DNA of 64,000 nt from UBA668 sp039796575 (GTDB lineage Bacteria > Actinomycetota > Acidimicrobiia > Acidimicrobiales > Ilumatobacteraceae). A program made the position numbers and the translations under genes. Under the pieces are notes generated by a model. It ran no database searches. It was not told where the DNA came from and saw nothing but the letters and a program-made list of their open reading frames with translations. The stretch is taken from NCBI GenBank assembly GCA_039796575.1, contig JBDKJP010000125.1, positions 1 through 64,000 of the forward strand. The letters run 5' to 3'. Numbering within the stretch: the stretch's first letter is position 1; each line of letters begins with the position of its first letter. This document shows, piece after piece, positions 17,012 through 26,800 of the stretch.

Positions 17012-17593
17012 ATGGGGGAACGGTTCGACGATCGGTACTACCGGCGGTTCTACGGCAAGGGCGGCGCACACGACCGTGACCAGGTCGAGCACCTCGCCAC
17101 CGGCGTGCACCACCTCGCGGCCTGGTGGGGCGTGAAGGTGCGGTCGGTGCTCGACGTCGGCGCCGGCATGGGCTTCTGGCGCGACTGGTACCGCGAGCAG
17201 CACCCCGAGGTGAAGGTGCGGTCGATCGACATCAGCGAGCACGCCTGCGCCACCTGGGGACACGAACGTCGCGACATCGCCACCTGGCGGCCTCGAGGGC
17301 AGTTCGATCTCGTCGTGTGCCACAGCGTGCTGCAGTACCTCGACGACGACCAGGTCACCCGCGCCATCGAGCACCTCACCGGCGCGACCCGTCATCTGCT
17401 GTACCTGGAACTGCCGACGCGCGACGACCTACGACACCTCGTCGACCGCAGCGCGACCGACATGGAGGTGCACCAGCGCACCGGCAAGTGGTACCGGTCG
17501 CACCTCGAGCTCGAGCTGCGTCAGGTCGGCGCCGGTCTGTGGGTGCGCCGCAACGACGTCCCGATGTACGAGTTGGAGGCCGCCGGGCGCTGA
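17012..17593 (+). CDS. Class I SAM-dependent methyltransferase
   Basis: A methyltransferase of about 193 residues. It starts MGERFDDRYYRRFYG, a usual opening for this family. Motif I is SVLDVGAGMGFW for S-adenosylmethionine binding. It is followed by RSIDISEHACATWG (acidic loop), FDLVVCHSVLQYLDD (motif IV region) and LLYLELPTRDD. Substrate cannot be told. ATG 17012 is preferred over ATG 16937 because the intervening 25 codons lack coding-type base use and no ribosome site precedes 16937. It ends five bases from the convergent gene at 17599. Confidence 0.85.
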   Translation: MGERFDDRYYRRFYGKGGAHDRDQVEHLATGVHHLAAWWGVKVRSVLDVGAGMGFWRDWYREQHPEVKVRSIDISEHACATWGHERRDIATWRPRGQFDLVVCHSVLQYLDDDQVTRAIEHLTGATRHLLYLELPTRDDLRHLVDRSATDMEVHQRTGKWYRSHLELELRQVGAGLWVRRNDVPMYELEAAGR

Positions 17594-17598
17594 GCCGG

Positions 17599-18153
17599 TC
17601 AGGCGAATGCGTCGGGCACGCCAGCGTCGAGCTGCACGCCCGTGCTGTTGAGGAACATCGCGACGAGGTGGTAGTTGCCGACGGTGGCCACGATGTCGAG
17701 CAACTGCTCGGTCGACCACCTCGCGCTCAACGCCTGCCACACCGGCGGGTCGATGGTGGACCGGTCGTGCAACTGGTCGGCCGCGCAGATCAGCAGTCGA
17801 TCGTCGTCGTTCCAGCCGGCGTCGACCCCCTGCTTCACCATCTCGATCTCACGCTCGTCGATGCCGCACCGCAACGCGATGACGACGTGCTGCGAGAACT
17901 CGTAGCGGCTCTGGCAGTTCCACCCCGTGCGCAGGATGAGCAGCTCGCGCTCACGCGGCGGCAGCGTGTTCTTCGCCATCACGTGCGCTGCGAACACCAT
18001 CCACCGGCGGAGCATGTCGGGGTGGTGGCCGAGCGTGCCGAAGATGTTGAGCGGCTTGCCGTCGGGACCGTTCATCCCCTTGGCGAACATCTCCTCCAGA
18101 CGAGGGTCGTCGACGGCGGACAGAGGGTGCAGACGCGGTTGCTCTCCGGGCAT
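17599..18153 (-). CDS. Carboxymuconolactone decarboxylase/AhpD-like protein
   Basis: A 184-residue all-helical protein of the carboxymuconolactone decarboxylase (CMD) superfamily, shown by RERELLILRTGWNCQSRYEFSQHV (key residues E, R, the single C and H), then DDRLLICAADQLHD. Members include AhpD-type peroxidase partners and uncharacterised decarboxylase-like proteins. The AhpD CxxC pair is absent (only one Cys), so peroxidase-reductase activity is not supported. Start at ATG 18153. It is divergent from the molybdopterin operon beginning at 18227, leaving a 73-bp shared control region. A second CMD-type gene occurs at 51407-52057. Confidence 0.8.
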   Translation of the reverse strand: MPGEQPRLHPLSAVDDPRLEEMFAKGMNGPDGKPLNIFGTLGHHPDMLRRWMVFAAHVMAKNTLPPRERELLILRTGWNCQSRYEFSQHVVIALRCGIDEREIEMVKQGVDAGWNDDDRLLICAADQLHDRSTIDPPVWQALSARWSTEQLLDIVATVGNYHLVAMFLNSTGVQLDAGVPDAFA

Positions 18154-18226
18154 GCGAGGACGGTAGCCCGCGCGGTAGAACAGGAACGGCGCACGGCGCC
18201 CGAGGCCATGGGGAGGCATCGCGACA

Positions 18227-20365
18227 ATGGGGACCACGGAACACGTCCGCACGTTCTGCCGGATCTGCGAGCCCAGCTGCGGGCTGGTCGCGCAGGTCGA
18301 CGACGGCGTGCTGGTGAAGCTCTCGCCCGACCGCGAGCACCCGGTGACGAAGGGGTTCGCGTGCCACAAGGGACTGGCCGCGGTCGACCTGCACCACGAC
18401 CCCGACCGGCTCGACCACCCGATGCTGCGCGCCGCCGACGGCACCTGGACCACCACCTCGTGGGACGACGCCCTCGGCACCACCGCCCAGCGCCTGCAGG
18501 CGGTGATCGACACGCACGGCATCGACGCCGTCGCCGCGTACGTCGGCAACCCGAGCGCGTTCAACGCGCTCGGCCAACTGCACGTCGGCACGCTGCTGCG
18601 CACCCTCGGCGTGCGCAAGCACTTCAGCTCCGGCACGCAGGACTGCGCCAACAAGTTCGTCGCCAGCGAAGCCGTGTTCGGCAGCAGCATGGTGCACCCC
18701 ATCCCCGACCTCACCAACACCGACCTGTGCCTCATCATCGGCGAGAACCCGCGGGCGTCGCAGGCCAGCTTCTACTCGGTGCCCAACGTGCTCGGTGAGA
18801 TGCGGCGCGCGTCGGCCCGCGGCGCGCGGATGGTGTTCGTCAACCCGCGTCGCATCGAGACCCCCGAACAGGGCGTGGGCGACACGGTGCTCATCCGCCC
18901 CGACACCGACGTGTGGTTCCTCGCCTCGCTGCTGCACGAGATCGACGCGCTCGGCGGGTTCGACCAGCGCGTGCTCGCCCAGCACGGTGCACGCGTCACC
19001 GAACTGCGCGAGTTCATCGCCCAGTACCCGGCCGACCGCACCGCCGACGTCACCGGCATCCCCGCCGGCACGGTGCGTGAACTGGCGCATGCGTGGGTGG
19101 CCACGCCCCGCGCCTCGGTGCACGCCAGCACCGGCATCAACATGGGCCGCCAGGGCACACTCGCCTACTGGCTGGTGCACATGCTGTCGTTCGCCACCGG
19201 CCGCCTCGACGTGGAGGGCGGCAACCTGAAGAGCGACGGCTTCTATCCCAACGCCCGCGCCGGGGCCGGGGTGCACGAGCAGAACTACGTCGACACCGAG
19301 TTCGGCCGCCTGCGGCGCGGCTCGCTGCCCGGCACCCTGCTGTCGCACAGCATCCTCGACAGCGAACAGCCGGTGCGCGCCCTCATCGTCGTCGCCGGCA
19401 ACCCGCTGCTCTCCATCGCCGGCGAGGCCGCGCTGCGCAAGGCCTTCGAGCAACTCGAACTGCTCGTGGTCATCGACATCTACCCGAGCGCCACCGCCGA
19501 GCTCGCGCACGTGGTGCTGCCGAGCACCGACATGTACGAGCGCGACGACCTGAACATCGTCAACATCGGCACCAGCGCACAACCGTTCGCGCAGTACACG
19601 CGGGCCGTGGTGGCGCCGAAGGCCGACCGCATGCCCGAGTGGTGGATCGCCCATCGGCTGCTGCAGGCGATGGGCAAGCCGTCGCTGTTCGACGACCTCG
19701 CCGACGGCCAGCAGCCCGACCCGTGGTCGAAGTGGCGGCACATGCTCGAACGCGGCAGCGGCCTGCAGCTCGACGACCTCGCCGACGGCGTGGCCCGCGT
19801 GCTGCCCACCCCCACACCCGGCGCGTTCTTCGACCAGCAGGTGCACACACCCGACGGCCGCATCGACTGCTGCCCGCCGGTGTTCGCCGAGGCCATCGAG
19901 CGCAGCCACCGATTGTTCGACGAGACCGTCGCCGCAGCCGCCCGCCGGGCCGACGGCGAGCTGCTGCTCATCCACAAGCGCGACCCGTGGATGCACAACT
20001 CGTGGTTCTCGAACCTCGAACGGATGAAGCGCCGCGGCCGCACCAACAACCCGCTCGGCATCTCGTCGGCATCGGCCGAACGCCTCGGCCTGCACGACGG
20101 CGACACCGTCGCGGTGGCCAGCGCGCACGGCGAGATCGAAGCCGTCATCGAGCTCGACGACGACCTGATGGACGGCGTGGTGTCGATGGTGCACGGGTGG
20201 GGCCACCGCGTCAGCCCCCGCCTGCAGGTGGCCGCGGCGAGCCCGGGCAGCAACCCCAACGCGCTGCTGCCCATCGGCCCCGACAGCTACGAACCGCTCT
20301 CCAGCCAGGCCCACATGACCGGCATCCCGGTCACCGTCCGCCCCGTCGTAGGTTCCGTGTCATGA
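18227..20365 (+). CDS. Molybdopterin-dependent oxidoreductase with [4Fe-4S] site
   Basis: A 712-residue enzyme of the formate dehydrogenase/nitrate reductase/BisC family. The N-terminal cluster motif is C11-x2-C14-x3-C18-x27-C46 (CRICEPSCGL and FACHKG). Next come the molybdopterin-binding segments LIIGENPRASQ, FVNPRRIETPEQG, STGINMGRQGT and VVAGNPLLS, and a C-terminal dinucleotide-binding beta-barrel (NNPLGISSASAERLGL through VHGWGHR). SSGTQDCANK suggests C140 as a possible Mo ligand, by position. No twin-Arg signal is visible, so it is cytoplasmic. ATG 18227 has GGGGAGG about 11 nt upstream. Its stop overlaps the dioxygenase start as ATGA. The substrate is unknown. Confidence 0.88.
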   Translation: MGTTEHVRTFCRICEPSCGLVAQVDDGVLVKLSPDREHPVTKGFACHKGLAAVDLHHDPDRLDHPMLRAADGTWTTTSWDDALGTTAQRLQAVIDTHGIDAVAAYVGNPSAFNALGQLHVGTLLRTLGVRKHFSSGTQDCANKFVASEAVFGSSMVHPIPDLTNTDLCLIIGENPRASQASFYSVPNVLGEMRRASARGARMVFVNPRRIETPEQGVGDTVLIRPDTDVWFLASLLHEIDALGGFDQRVLAQHGARVTELREFIAQYPADRTADVTGIPAGTVRELAHAWVATPRASVHASTGINMGRQGTLAYWLVHMLSFATGRLDVEGGNLKSDGFYPNARAGAGVHEQNYVDTEFGRLRRGSLPGTLLSHSILDSEQPVRALIVVAGNPLLSIAGEAALRKAFEQLELLVVIDIYPSATAELAHVVLPSTDMYERDDLNIVNIGTSAQPFAQYTRAVVAPKADRMPEWWIAHRLLQAMGKPSLFDDLADGQQPDPWSKWRHMLERGSGLQLDDLADGVARVLPTPTPGAFFDQQVHTPDGRIDCCPPVFAEAIERSHRLFDETVAAAARRADGELLLIHKRDPWMHNSWFSNLERMKRRGRTNNPLGISSASAERLGLHDGDTVAVASAHGEIEAVIELDDDLMDGVVSMVHGWGHRVSPRLQVAAASPGSNPNALLPIGPDSYEPLSSQAHMTGIPVTVRPVVGSVS

Positions 20366-21204
20366 CCGCTCCGACGATTCCCCGGTACGGCAATGACACG
20401 AACGCCGAGACGGTGAGCGCGGCACTGCGCGAGCACGGCGCCGTCATCATCGAACGACTCGTCGACGACGCCACCTGCGACCGCCTGCATGCCGAACTGC
20501 AACCGTGGCTCGACGCCACGCCGGTGGGCGCCGACGACTTCAGTGGCCGCAACACGCGCCGCACCGGCGGCCTGCTCACCCGGGCACCGTCGAGCGCCGA
20601 GCTCGTGGCCCACCCGCTCGTGCTCGACGTGGTCGACCAGACGCTGTGGCCGAAGAAGACCACGTTCCAGCTGCACCTCACGCAGTCCATCGCCATCGGC
20701 CCCGGCTCCCCTGCGCAGTACCTGCACCGCGACCACTGGTGCTTCGACTTCTTCCCGTTCCCCCGCGACGTCGACGTCGAGGTCAGCACCATCTGGGCGC
20801 TCACCGACTTCACCGAGGAGCGCGGCGCCACCCGCGTGGTGCCCGACAGCCATCGCACCGACGACGACGTGCGTTACACCTACGACCAGTCGGCGCCCGC
20901 CGAGATGCCACGCGGCTCGGTCGTGCTGTACCTCGGCTCCACCGTGCACGGCGGCGGTGAGAACCGCAGCGACGACGTGCGCATCGGCGTCAACATCGAC
21001 TACGTGCTCGGCTGGCTGCGCCAGGAGGAGAACCAGTACCTCACCTACACGCTCGACGAGGTGCGCACGTTCCCCGAGCGCATCCAGCGCCTCATCGGCT
21101 ACGAGCCCGGCGCCTACGCACTCGGCTACGTGGAGGGCGGTCGCAGCCCGATGACGTTGCTCTCCGACGCCCCGCTCGCCGACACGCAGAGTTTCCAACC
21201 GTGA
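20362..21204 (+). CDS. Phytanoyl-CoA dioxygenase (PhyH) family protein
   Basis: A 280-residue Fe(II)/2-oxoglutarate dioxygenase of the PhyH type. The HxD metal pair is H122-x-D124 in YLHRDHW and the distal His is H196 in VHGGGENRS, with R207 the probable 2-oxoglutarate anchor. VLYLGSTVHGGGEN and ERGATRVVPDSHR match the family core. The ATG at 20362 overlaps the stop of the molybdopterin enzyme, and its own stop overlaps the VOC gene start as GTGA at 21201-21204. Tight coupling implies one pathway, such as oxidative processing of a lipid, amine or xenobiotic; which one cannot be read from sequence. Confidence 0.88.
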   Translation: MTAPTIPRYGNDTNAETVSAALREHGAVIIERLVDDATCDRLHAELQPWLDATPVGADDFSGRNTRRTGGLLTRAPSSAELVAHPLVLDVVDQTLWPKKTTFQLHLTQSIAIGPGSPAQYLHRDHWCFDFFPFPRDVDVEVSTIWALTDFTEERGATRVVPDSHRTDDDVRYTYDQSAPAEMPRGSVVLYLGSTVHGGGENRSDDVRIGVNIDYVLGWLRQEENQYLTYTLDEVRTFPERIQRLIGYEPGAYALGYVEGGRSPMTLLSDAPLADTQSFQP

Positions 21205-21578
21205 GCTTCCGCGTCACCGGCCTCGACCACATCGTGTTGAAGTGCCGCAACGTGGAGGCCTCGATCGCGTTCTACTGCGGGCAACTCGGCCTCGAGCCGG
21301 AACGAGTCGACGAATGGCGGCGCGGCGAAGCGCTGTTCCCGTCGGTGCGCATCACGCCCACCACCATCATCGACCTGTTCGGCGGCGAGCCCGACGGCAG
21401 CAACCTCGACCACCTGTGCCTCGTGTTCGACGGCGACACGCTCGAGGCGCTGCAGGCACGGTTCCCCGACGGCCGCCGCGGCGACCACCTGTTCGGCGCG
21501 CAGGGCCTGGCCTCGAGCCTCTACATCCGCGACCCCGACGGCAACACCGTCGAGCTCCGCACCTACCCGCGAACATGA
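21201..21578 (+). CDS. VOC (glyoxalase/dioxygenase superfamily) protein
   Basis: A 125-residue single VOC module pair. MSFRVTGLDHIVLKCRNVEASIAFY gives the first strand with a metal His (H10). SNLDHLCLVFDG holds a second His and SSLYIRDPDGNTVELRTY the final Glu. Members are glyoxalases, ring-cleavage dioxygenases, epimerases and resistance proteins. It starts at a GTG overlapping the dioxygenase stop, so it is the third gene of the 18227-21578 operon. It probably acts on the product of the upstream oxidative enzymes. The double palindrome just after the stop is a likely terminator. Confidence 0.85.
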   Translation: MSFRVTGLDHIVLKCRNVEASIAFYCGQLGLEPERVDEWRRGEALFPSVRITPTTIIDLFGGEPDGSNLDHLCLVFDGDTLEALQARFPDGRRGDHLFGAQGLASSLYIRDPDGNTVELRTYPRT

Positions 21579-21612
21579 GTTCGCCGGGCCGGCGCGCGAA
21601 CTTAAGTTCGCG
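21569..21612. terminator. Double palindrome between convergent genes
   Basis: Two related inverted repeats stand in tandem. The first has arms GCGAAC (21569-21574) and GTTCGC (21579-21584) around ATGA. The second is a perfect 18-bp palindrome, CGCGAACTTAAGTTCGCG, at 21595-21612. The first overlaps the end of the VOC gene, and the minus-strand gene lsr2 ends 15 bp beyond the second, so either strand could use them as a terminator. No T-tract follows, as is common in actinobacteria. A dyadic protein-binding site is the alternative. Confidence 0.6.
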
Positions 21613-21627
21613 GGGTGGGGCCGGGGG

Positions 21628-21945
21628 TCAGGGTTGGGAGGCGAGGAAGGCCTGGATCTCGTCGGCGCTGGGGCGACCGCGGTGCGACGTACCGTTGGCC
21701 TTCGCCCACTCGCGGAACGCCGCCTGGTCGTACGCCGGCTTCGTGGCGGCGCCGGCCACCTTCGCGTACGCCGAGCCCGGCGTGCGGGCCACTGCGATGA
21801 ACGGCGCCAGCGCCTCGTCGAGCGCCTGCCGGTTCGCGGCACTCAGGTCGAGCTCGTACGCCTTGCCGGCGAGCGCGAAGCGGACGGTCTCGACACCGTC
21901 CTCGGAACCGTCGAGGTCGTCGATGAGCTTGGTGATCTGCGCCAT
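21628..21945 (-). CDS. lsr2: Lsr2 family nucleoid-associated protein
   Basis: A 105-residue protein with the Lsr2 layout. The N-terminal dimerisation domain starts MAQITKLIDDLDGSEDG and continues TVRFALAGKAYELDLS. A linker follows, then a C-terminal DNA-binding domain, REWAKANGTSHRGRPSADEI, with the AT-hook-like RGR. Lsr2 bridges and silences AT-rich, often foreign, DNA in actinobacteria. The start at ATG 21945 matches the family; an upstream in-frame codon at 21978 adds 11 unrelated residues. It lies 29 nt after the recD stop on the same strand, so it may be read from the repair operon as well as its own promoter. The lower-GC region at 1-16.8 kb would be a natural Lsr2 target (inference). 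Confidence 0.92.
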   Translation of the reverse strand: MAQITKLIDDLDGSEDGVETVRFALAGKAYELDLSAANRQALDEALAPFIAVARTPGSAYAKVAGAATKPAYDQAAFREWAKANGTSHRGRPSADEIQAFLASQP

Positions 21946-21974
21946 GACCCGGAACGGTATCCGCCCGCAGCGGG

Positions 21975-23834
21975 TCACGCGCCCGGCGACCCCGACCGCA
22001 GCGCGTCGGCCAGACCGGTCATCCGCCGCGCCGGCGTGGCGAGGCAGTCGCTGAACGACACCGGATCGCCCACCACGTGCAACGTGGTCTTGGCACGCGT
22101 GGCGCCCGTGTAGACCAGCTCCCGACCCACGAGCGGTGACGTGCGCGGCGGCAGCACCAGCACCACCGTCGGGTACTCGGACCCCTGGCTCTTGTGCACG
22201 GTCATGGCGAACGCGGTGCGCACCTCGGAGAGCTGCACCGGGTGGAACGACTGCCGCCCGAGCGCGGTGTGGAACACGGCCATCAACTGACCGCCCTCGC
22301 GCACCACCACGCCGGTGTCGCCGTTGGCGAGACCGAGGCGCGGATCATTGCGGGTGGCCAACAGCGGACGCCCGGCGAACCACACCCCACCGCCACCGGC
22401 CGGGCCGCACATCCACTGCTCGGCGAGCCGGTTCCAGGTGGACACACCGAACGGCCCCTCCCGGTGCGCGCACAGGATGCGCACCGCAGCCGACGCAGCC
22501 AGCGCACCCTCGGCATCGCCGGCCTCCGCCGCGGCCCGCAGCGCGACGAGGTGCGGGCCCACCACCTGCTCGACGGCCGCCACCGCGGCGGGCACGGTGG
22601 GATCGAGGCACTCGTGGAACCGCACCGACGAGCCGTCGACCACGACGTCGGCGCGCAGGTGCTGCAACGCCATCGCCGCATCACCACGGCGCACCGCGTC
22701 GGCCACCAGCGCGATGGGGGTGTCGCCACCGTACCGGTGGCCGCGAACCAGGCGGCATCCACGACCGGCGAGCACACCCTCCGGCCGGTCGACGGCCACC
22801 TGCACGAGGTCGCCGAGCACGGCGCCGAGATCGACGCTCTCGAGCTGGTCGGGGTCGCCGATGAGCACCAGGCGGGCGTCGGGACGCACCGCCTCGAGCA
22901 ACCGGGCCATCAGCGGCAACGACACCATCGAGGTCTCGTCGATGACCACCACGTCGTGCGGCAACGGGTTCGACGCGTCGTACCGGAACCGCTGCCGCCG
23001 GTCGCCGAGCGGGCCGAGCAGACGGTGGATGGTGGTGGGCGTGACCGCCGCGAGCGAGTGACGCACCTCGGCCGAGATGTGCTGCTCGACATCGGGCTGC
23101 TGCAACGCTGCCGCGATGGACTCCTGCAACCGCGCCGCCGCCTTGCCGGTGGGCGCCGCGAGGCCGACCCGCAACGACGGCTGCTGCTCGAGCAGCACCG
23201 CCAGCATGCGCGCCACCGAGTAGGTCTTGCCGGTGCCCGGGCCGCCGACCACCAGCGCGATGCGGTTCGCCACCACGGCATCGGCGGCGGCACGCTGCAG
23301 GTTCGGCTCGCCGTGGTCGAGCGCCGGCAACAGCTGCTCCAGCACCGCGGCGGCAGTGGGGGTGAGGTCGGCCGGCAGGTCGCCCGCCCTGGTGCGCAAC
23401 GCCGAGGCGATGCCGCACTCGTCGACCCAGTACCGCTGCAGGTACACGCGATCGCCGTGCAGCACCAGCGGGTGCGGACCGAACACCGGCTCCGCATCGA
23501 CCGTGTCGACCACGCGCACCACGTCGGCGGCTCCGCGGAGCGCCGCCGACCACTCGGCCGGGTCGGGCCAGGCGAGCTCGACGGCGGACTGGTCGTCGTT
23601 GCGCACCGCGTGCTCGGCCGCCACGGCCTCGGCCAGCGCCGACAGGTCGGCGCACGCATGCCCGTGCTGCGCCGCCCACGACGCCATGCCCACCGCCAGC
23701 ATGACCAACGGGTGAGCGTTCCCCGACGCACGCACGACCCAGTCGGCCACGTGCACCTCGGTGGGGCCGAACACGCCGGCCTCCACCCACGGCTCGAGCG
23801 ACGCGACCGCCGGCGGGACCCGCACCGCGCTCAT
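21975..23834 (-). CDS. recD: Exodeoxyribonuclease V subunit RecD
   Basis: A 619-residue SF1B helicase subunit. Walker A is GGPGTGKT (K203), motif II VVIDETSMV, motif III LIGDPDQLESVDLG, and near the C-terminus TVHKSQGSEYPTV and YTGATRAK (motifs V-VI). The N-terminal ~190 residues are the RecB-contacting region. In RecBCD it is the 5'-3' motor. The ATG at 23834 overlaps the recB stop (23831-23834), completing a recC-recB-recD chain. Length is close to E. coli RecD (608). Confidence 0.93.
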   Translation of the reverse strand: MSAVRVPPAVASLEPWVEAGVFGPTEVHVADWVVRASGNAHPLVMLAVGMASWAAQHGHACADLSALAEAVAAEHAVRNDDQSAVELAWPDPAEWSAALRGAADVVRVVDTVDAEPVFGPHPLVLHGDRVYLQRYWVDECGIASALRTRAGDLPADLTPTAAAVLEQLLPALDHGEPNLQRAAADAVVANRIALVVGGPGTGKTYSVARMLAVLLEQQPSLRVGLAAPTGKAAARLQESIAAALQQPDVEQHISAEVRHSLAAVTPTTIHRLLGPLGDRRQRFRYDASNPLPHDVVVIDETSMVSLPLMARLLEAVRPDARLVLIGDPDQLESVDLGAVLGDLVQVAVDRPEGVLAGRGCRLVRGHRYGGDTPIALVADAVRRGDAAMALQHLRADVVVDGSSVRFHECLDPTVPAAVAAVEQVVGPHLVALRAAAEAGDAEGALAASAAVRILCAHREGPFGVSTWNRLAEQWMCGPAGGGGVWFAGRPLLATRNDPRLGLANGDTGVVVREGGQLMAVFHTALGRQSFHPVQLSEVRTAFAMTVHKSQGSEYPTVVLVLPPRTSPLVGRELVYTGATRAKTTLHVVGDPVSFSDCLATPARRMTGLADALRSGSPGA

Positions 23835-26800
23835 GCCGCACCGTCCGCGAGGAGGCGATCGAGTGCCACCACGGTGGCGGCCGGCGGACGCCAGCTGAAC
23901 ACGCCGTACGGATGGCCGTCGGCCTGCGGCGTGGCATCGCCGACCATGCCGCGCACGAACAGGTACGCGATGCCGCCGAGGTGGTGCTCGGGCGAGTAGT
24001 TCGGGAGCCGCCAGCGCAGGAAGCGGTGCACCGCCACGCTGTAGAGGATGGACTGCAGCGGATAGTCGGAGTGCGCCATCTCGGCGGGCAGCAGCGACGG
24101 GTGGTACGCGGCCATCGGGTCGGCGGCGTCTCGCGCGTGGAGCCGGTTGGTCTTGTAGTCGACCACCACGTACCGGTGGCCGTGCTCGGCATCGGGCACG
24201 CGGAGCACGGCGTCGATGGAGCCCTGCAGGAACCCCGCGAGCTCGACGGTGAACCGGCCGTCGGCGAGCAACTGCGCGTAGTCGCGCTGCGGGTCGTCGG
24301 CCGGCAGCGTGCGCAGCAGCACCTCGCCGATGCTCGCCGCCGTGACCCTGGGCGTACCCGACCACAGCGGCAGGTCGAAGTCGAGCTCGGCCAGCCGGTC
24401 GCGGGCCGGGATGTCGGCAAGGCGGAGGCCGTCGAGCAGCGGACCGAGCGGGGTGCGCACGGCGGCCACGAGCCCGTCGGTGAGCAGGTCGGCCGGCACC
24501 TCGAGCCGATCACGCCGCAACTGCAGGCGGACCTCGTGCCCCAACGCCGCCGCGAGGTCGGGGGTGGCGTGATCGACGCGTTCGAGCACCGTGTGCACCA
24601 GCGTGCCGAACGCCGCCCCGGCGAGCACCCCGGCCAGCGGCATCGTCGGGCCGGTCGACGACGTCGCGGCCGCGGTCTCGTCGGGGTCGGTGGGCGGCTC
24701 GTCGGTGCCGCCCGCGACGGCCGGCGCCGCCGACCACTCCTGCTCGAGCGTGCGGGTGATGGACGTGAACGACCACCGCCGCCACGCCCGATCGGCGACG
24801 ACACGACCCTGTGGCGAGGCGACCGCCAACGCCGGCAGCGAATCGACGTCGACCTGACGCGACCACCGCTCGGGCACCACACCGACCGGGCAGTCGACCA
24901 CCTCGATGGTGTTGCCCGACGCGACTGCCAACTGCTCGAGCCGCGCCTGCGCGTCGGCGTCGGACGGGTTGTCGACCTCGGCCATCGACGTGTTGACCTT
25001 GGTGCGCGGCACCCAGATGGCGGGCTGCGTGTTGAGGGGCACCCCGGCCGCATCGCGATCGAACAGCACCGTGCTGAGCGCCGACTTCTTCGACTGGTCG
25101 GTGGGCGCCCACCACACGATGGTGCGGTGCTCGCCCCGGGTGAGCCCAACGTACAGCAACCGCAGCCGGTCGCCTCGGTCACCCACGTTGGCGTGGAACT
25201 TGCGGCCGTCCTGGCGCGAATGCATGTCGGGCCCGTCCCACCCCTGGCCCGACGCGATGTCGACCAGACGCTGCCCCGTCTCGGGGTCGTTGTAGACGGT
25301 GACACCCTTGCCGTTGGAGTGCGTCCAGCTCAACGGCAGCAGCACCACCGGGTACTCGAGCCCCTTGCTGCCGTGCAACGTGGTGATCTGCACGGCCTGC
25401 GTGTCGCTGTCGATGCGGCGCATCTGCGCCTCCGACTCACCGGCGTCGGCCACCGCGTTGCGCAACCGGTCGAGCGTGCGACGCGCGACGGCCGCGGTGA
25501 CGGCACCACCACCGAGCTCGCCGGCGAGCAGCTCGGCGATGTGGTCGAGATCGGTGAGCCGCCGCTCGCCACCCGGCTCGGCCAACAGCGTGCCCACGAG
25601 GTCGCTCTCGGCCCGCACGCGCAGGTACCAGGCGAGGAACGGTGTGGACGCGAGGGCGTCGGCCCACTCGGCGCAGTGGCGCTGCAGCTCGGCCAGGCGT
25701 GCCGCGGCCTCGGGCGCGAGCGGGTCGAGCTCGGCCGCGGTGCGGTGCAGGAACACGCTCAACCCGGCGGCACGCACCGTGGGCGCGTGCGACGGACGTT
25801 CGAGCGCGGCTAGCAGCAACGCCCACTGATCGGCGGCGGGCGTGACGAGCACCGAGCCCGTGCGCGTGCGCACCGACGGGATGCCCGCACGGTCGAGCGC
25901 ACGCACCACCTGTTCGGCCGCGCTGTGCGACGGCACGAGCACGGCGATGTCGCCCGGCTCCACCTCGCGGTCGTCGCCACCCACTCCGATGCGGTGGCCC
26001 TGCAACAGCTCGACCACCTGCTGCGCCAGGTCGGCCACGATGGCGCGGCGCACCAGCGGCACCGACACCTTGCCCTTCGCGGTGGTGGGTGCCGCTGCCT
26101 CCGCCATGCGACGGATCTGCAGCGGCGCACCCGGCGACAACGCCTGCTCGGGCTTCCGCGGGGAGGCGTCGACCGCGGTGCCGACGATGCGCGGGTCGCC
26201 CCACTGCACGTCGCGGATGAGCGTGTTGGTGGCGCGCACCAGCGCCGCATCGCTGCGCTGGTTGGTGCCGAGCATCACCTTCGCGCCGTCGGCGGTGGCC
26301 GCGAGGTACGCCTGCACGTCGGCGCCGCGGAACCGGTAGATGGCCTGCTTCGGGTCGCCCACCGTGACGAGGTGGCCGGTGAACGCCGTGGAGAAGATCT
26401 GCCACTGCACCGGATCGGTGTCCTGGAACTCGTCGACGAGCACCAGCTGGTAGCGCTCGTTCAGCGCCTCGACCACCGAACCGCCCGTGACGGGATGGCA
26501 CACCGCATCGCGCAGCCCGGTGACCAGGTCGTCGTACCCGAGCTCGCGCGCCGCCCGACGTCGACGCGCCACCTCGTGGACCGCGTCGTTCACCAACGTG
26601 ACCCAGCGCGCCAACCGCTCGGGCGTGTCGTCCTTGTGCGGCACGGCCGGTGGCACCTGTGGCACGAGCCCAGAACCGGGGTTGCCCAGCACGGCCGTGA
26701 CCGCGTCGCGCATCGCGGTGAACACCTTCGACGGGCTGAGGTCCTTGCCCGGCCAGTCGAGCGCGCCCGGATGGTGCAACAGCTCGGCCACCACCACGTC

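Noticed and set aside
17951..20314. A minus-strand frame of about 790 codons opposite the molybdopterin enzyme gene
   Set aside because: It overlaps two real genes and has no motif; a high-GC shadow.
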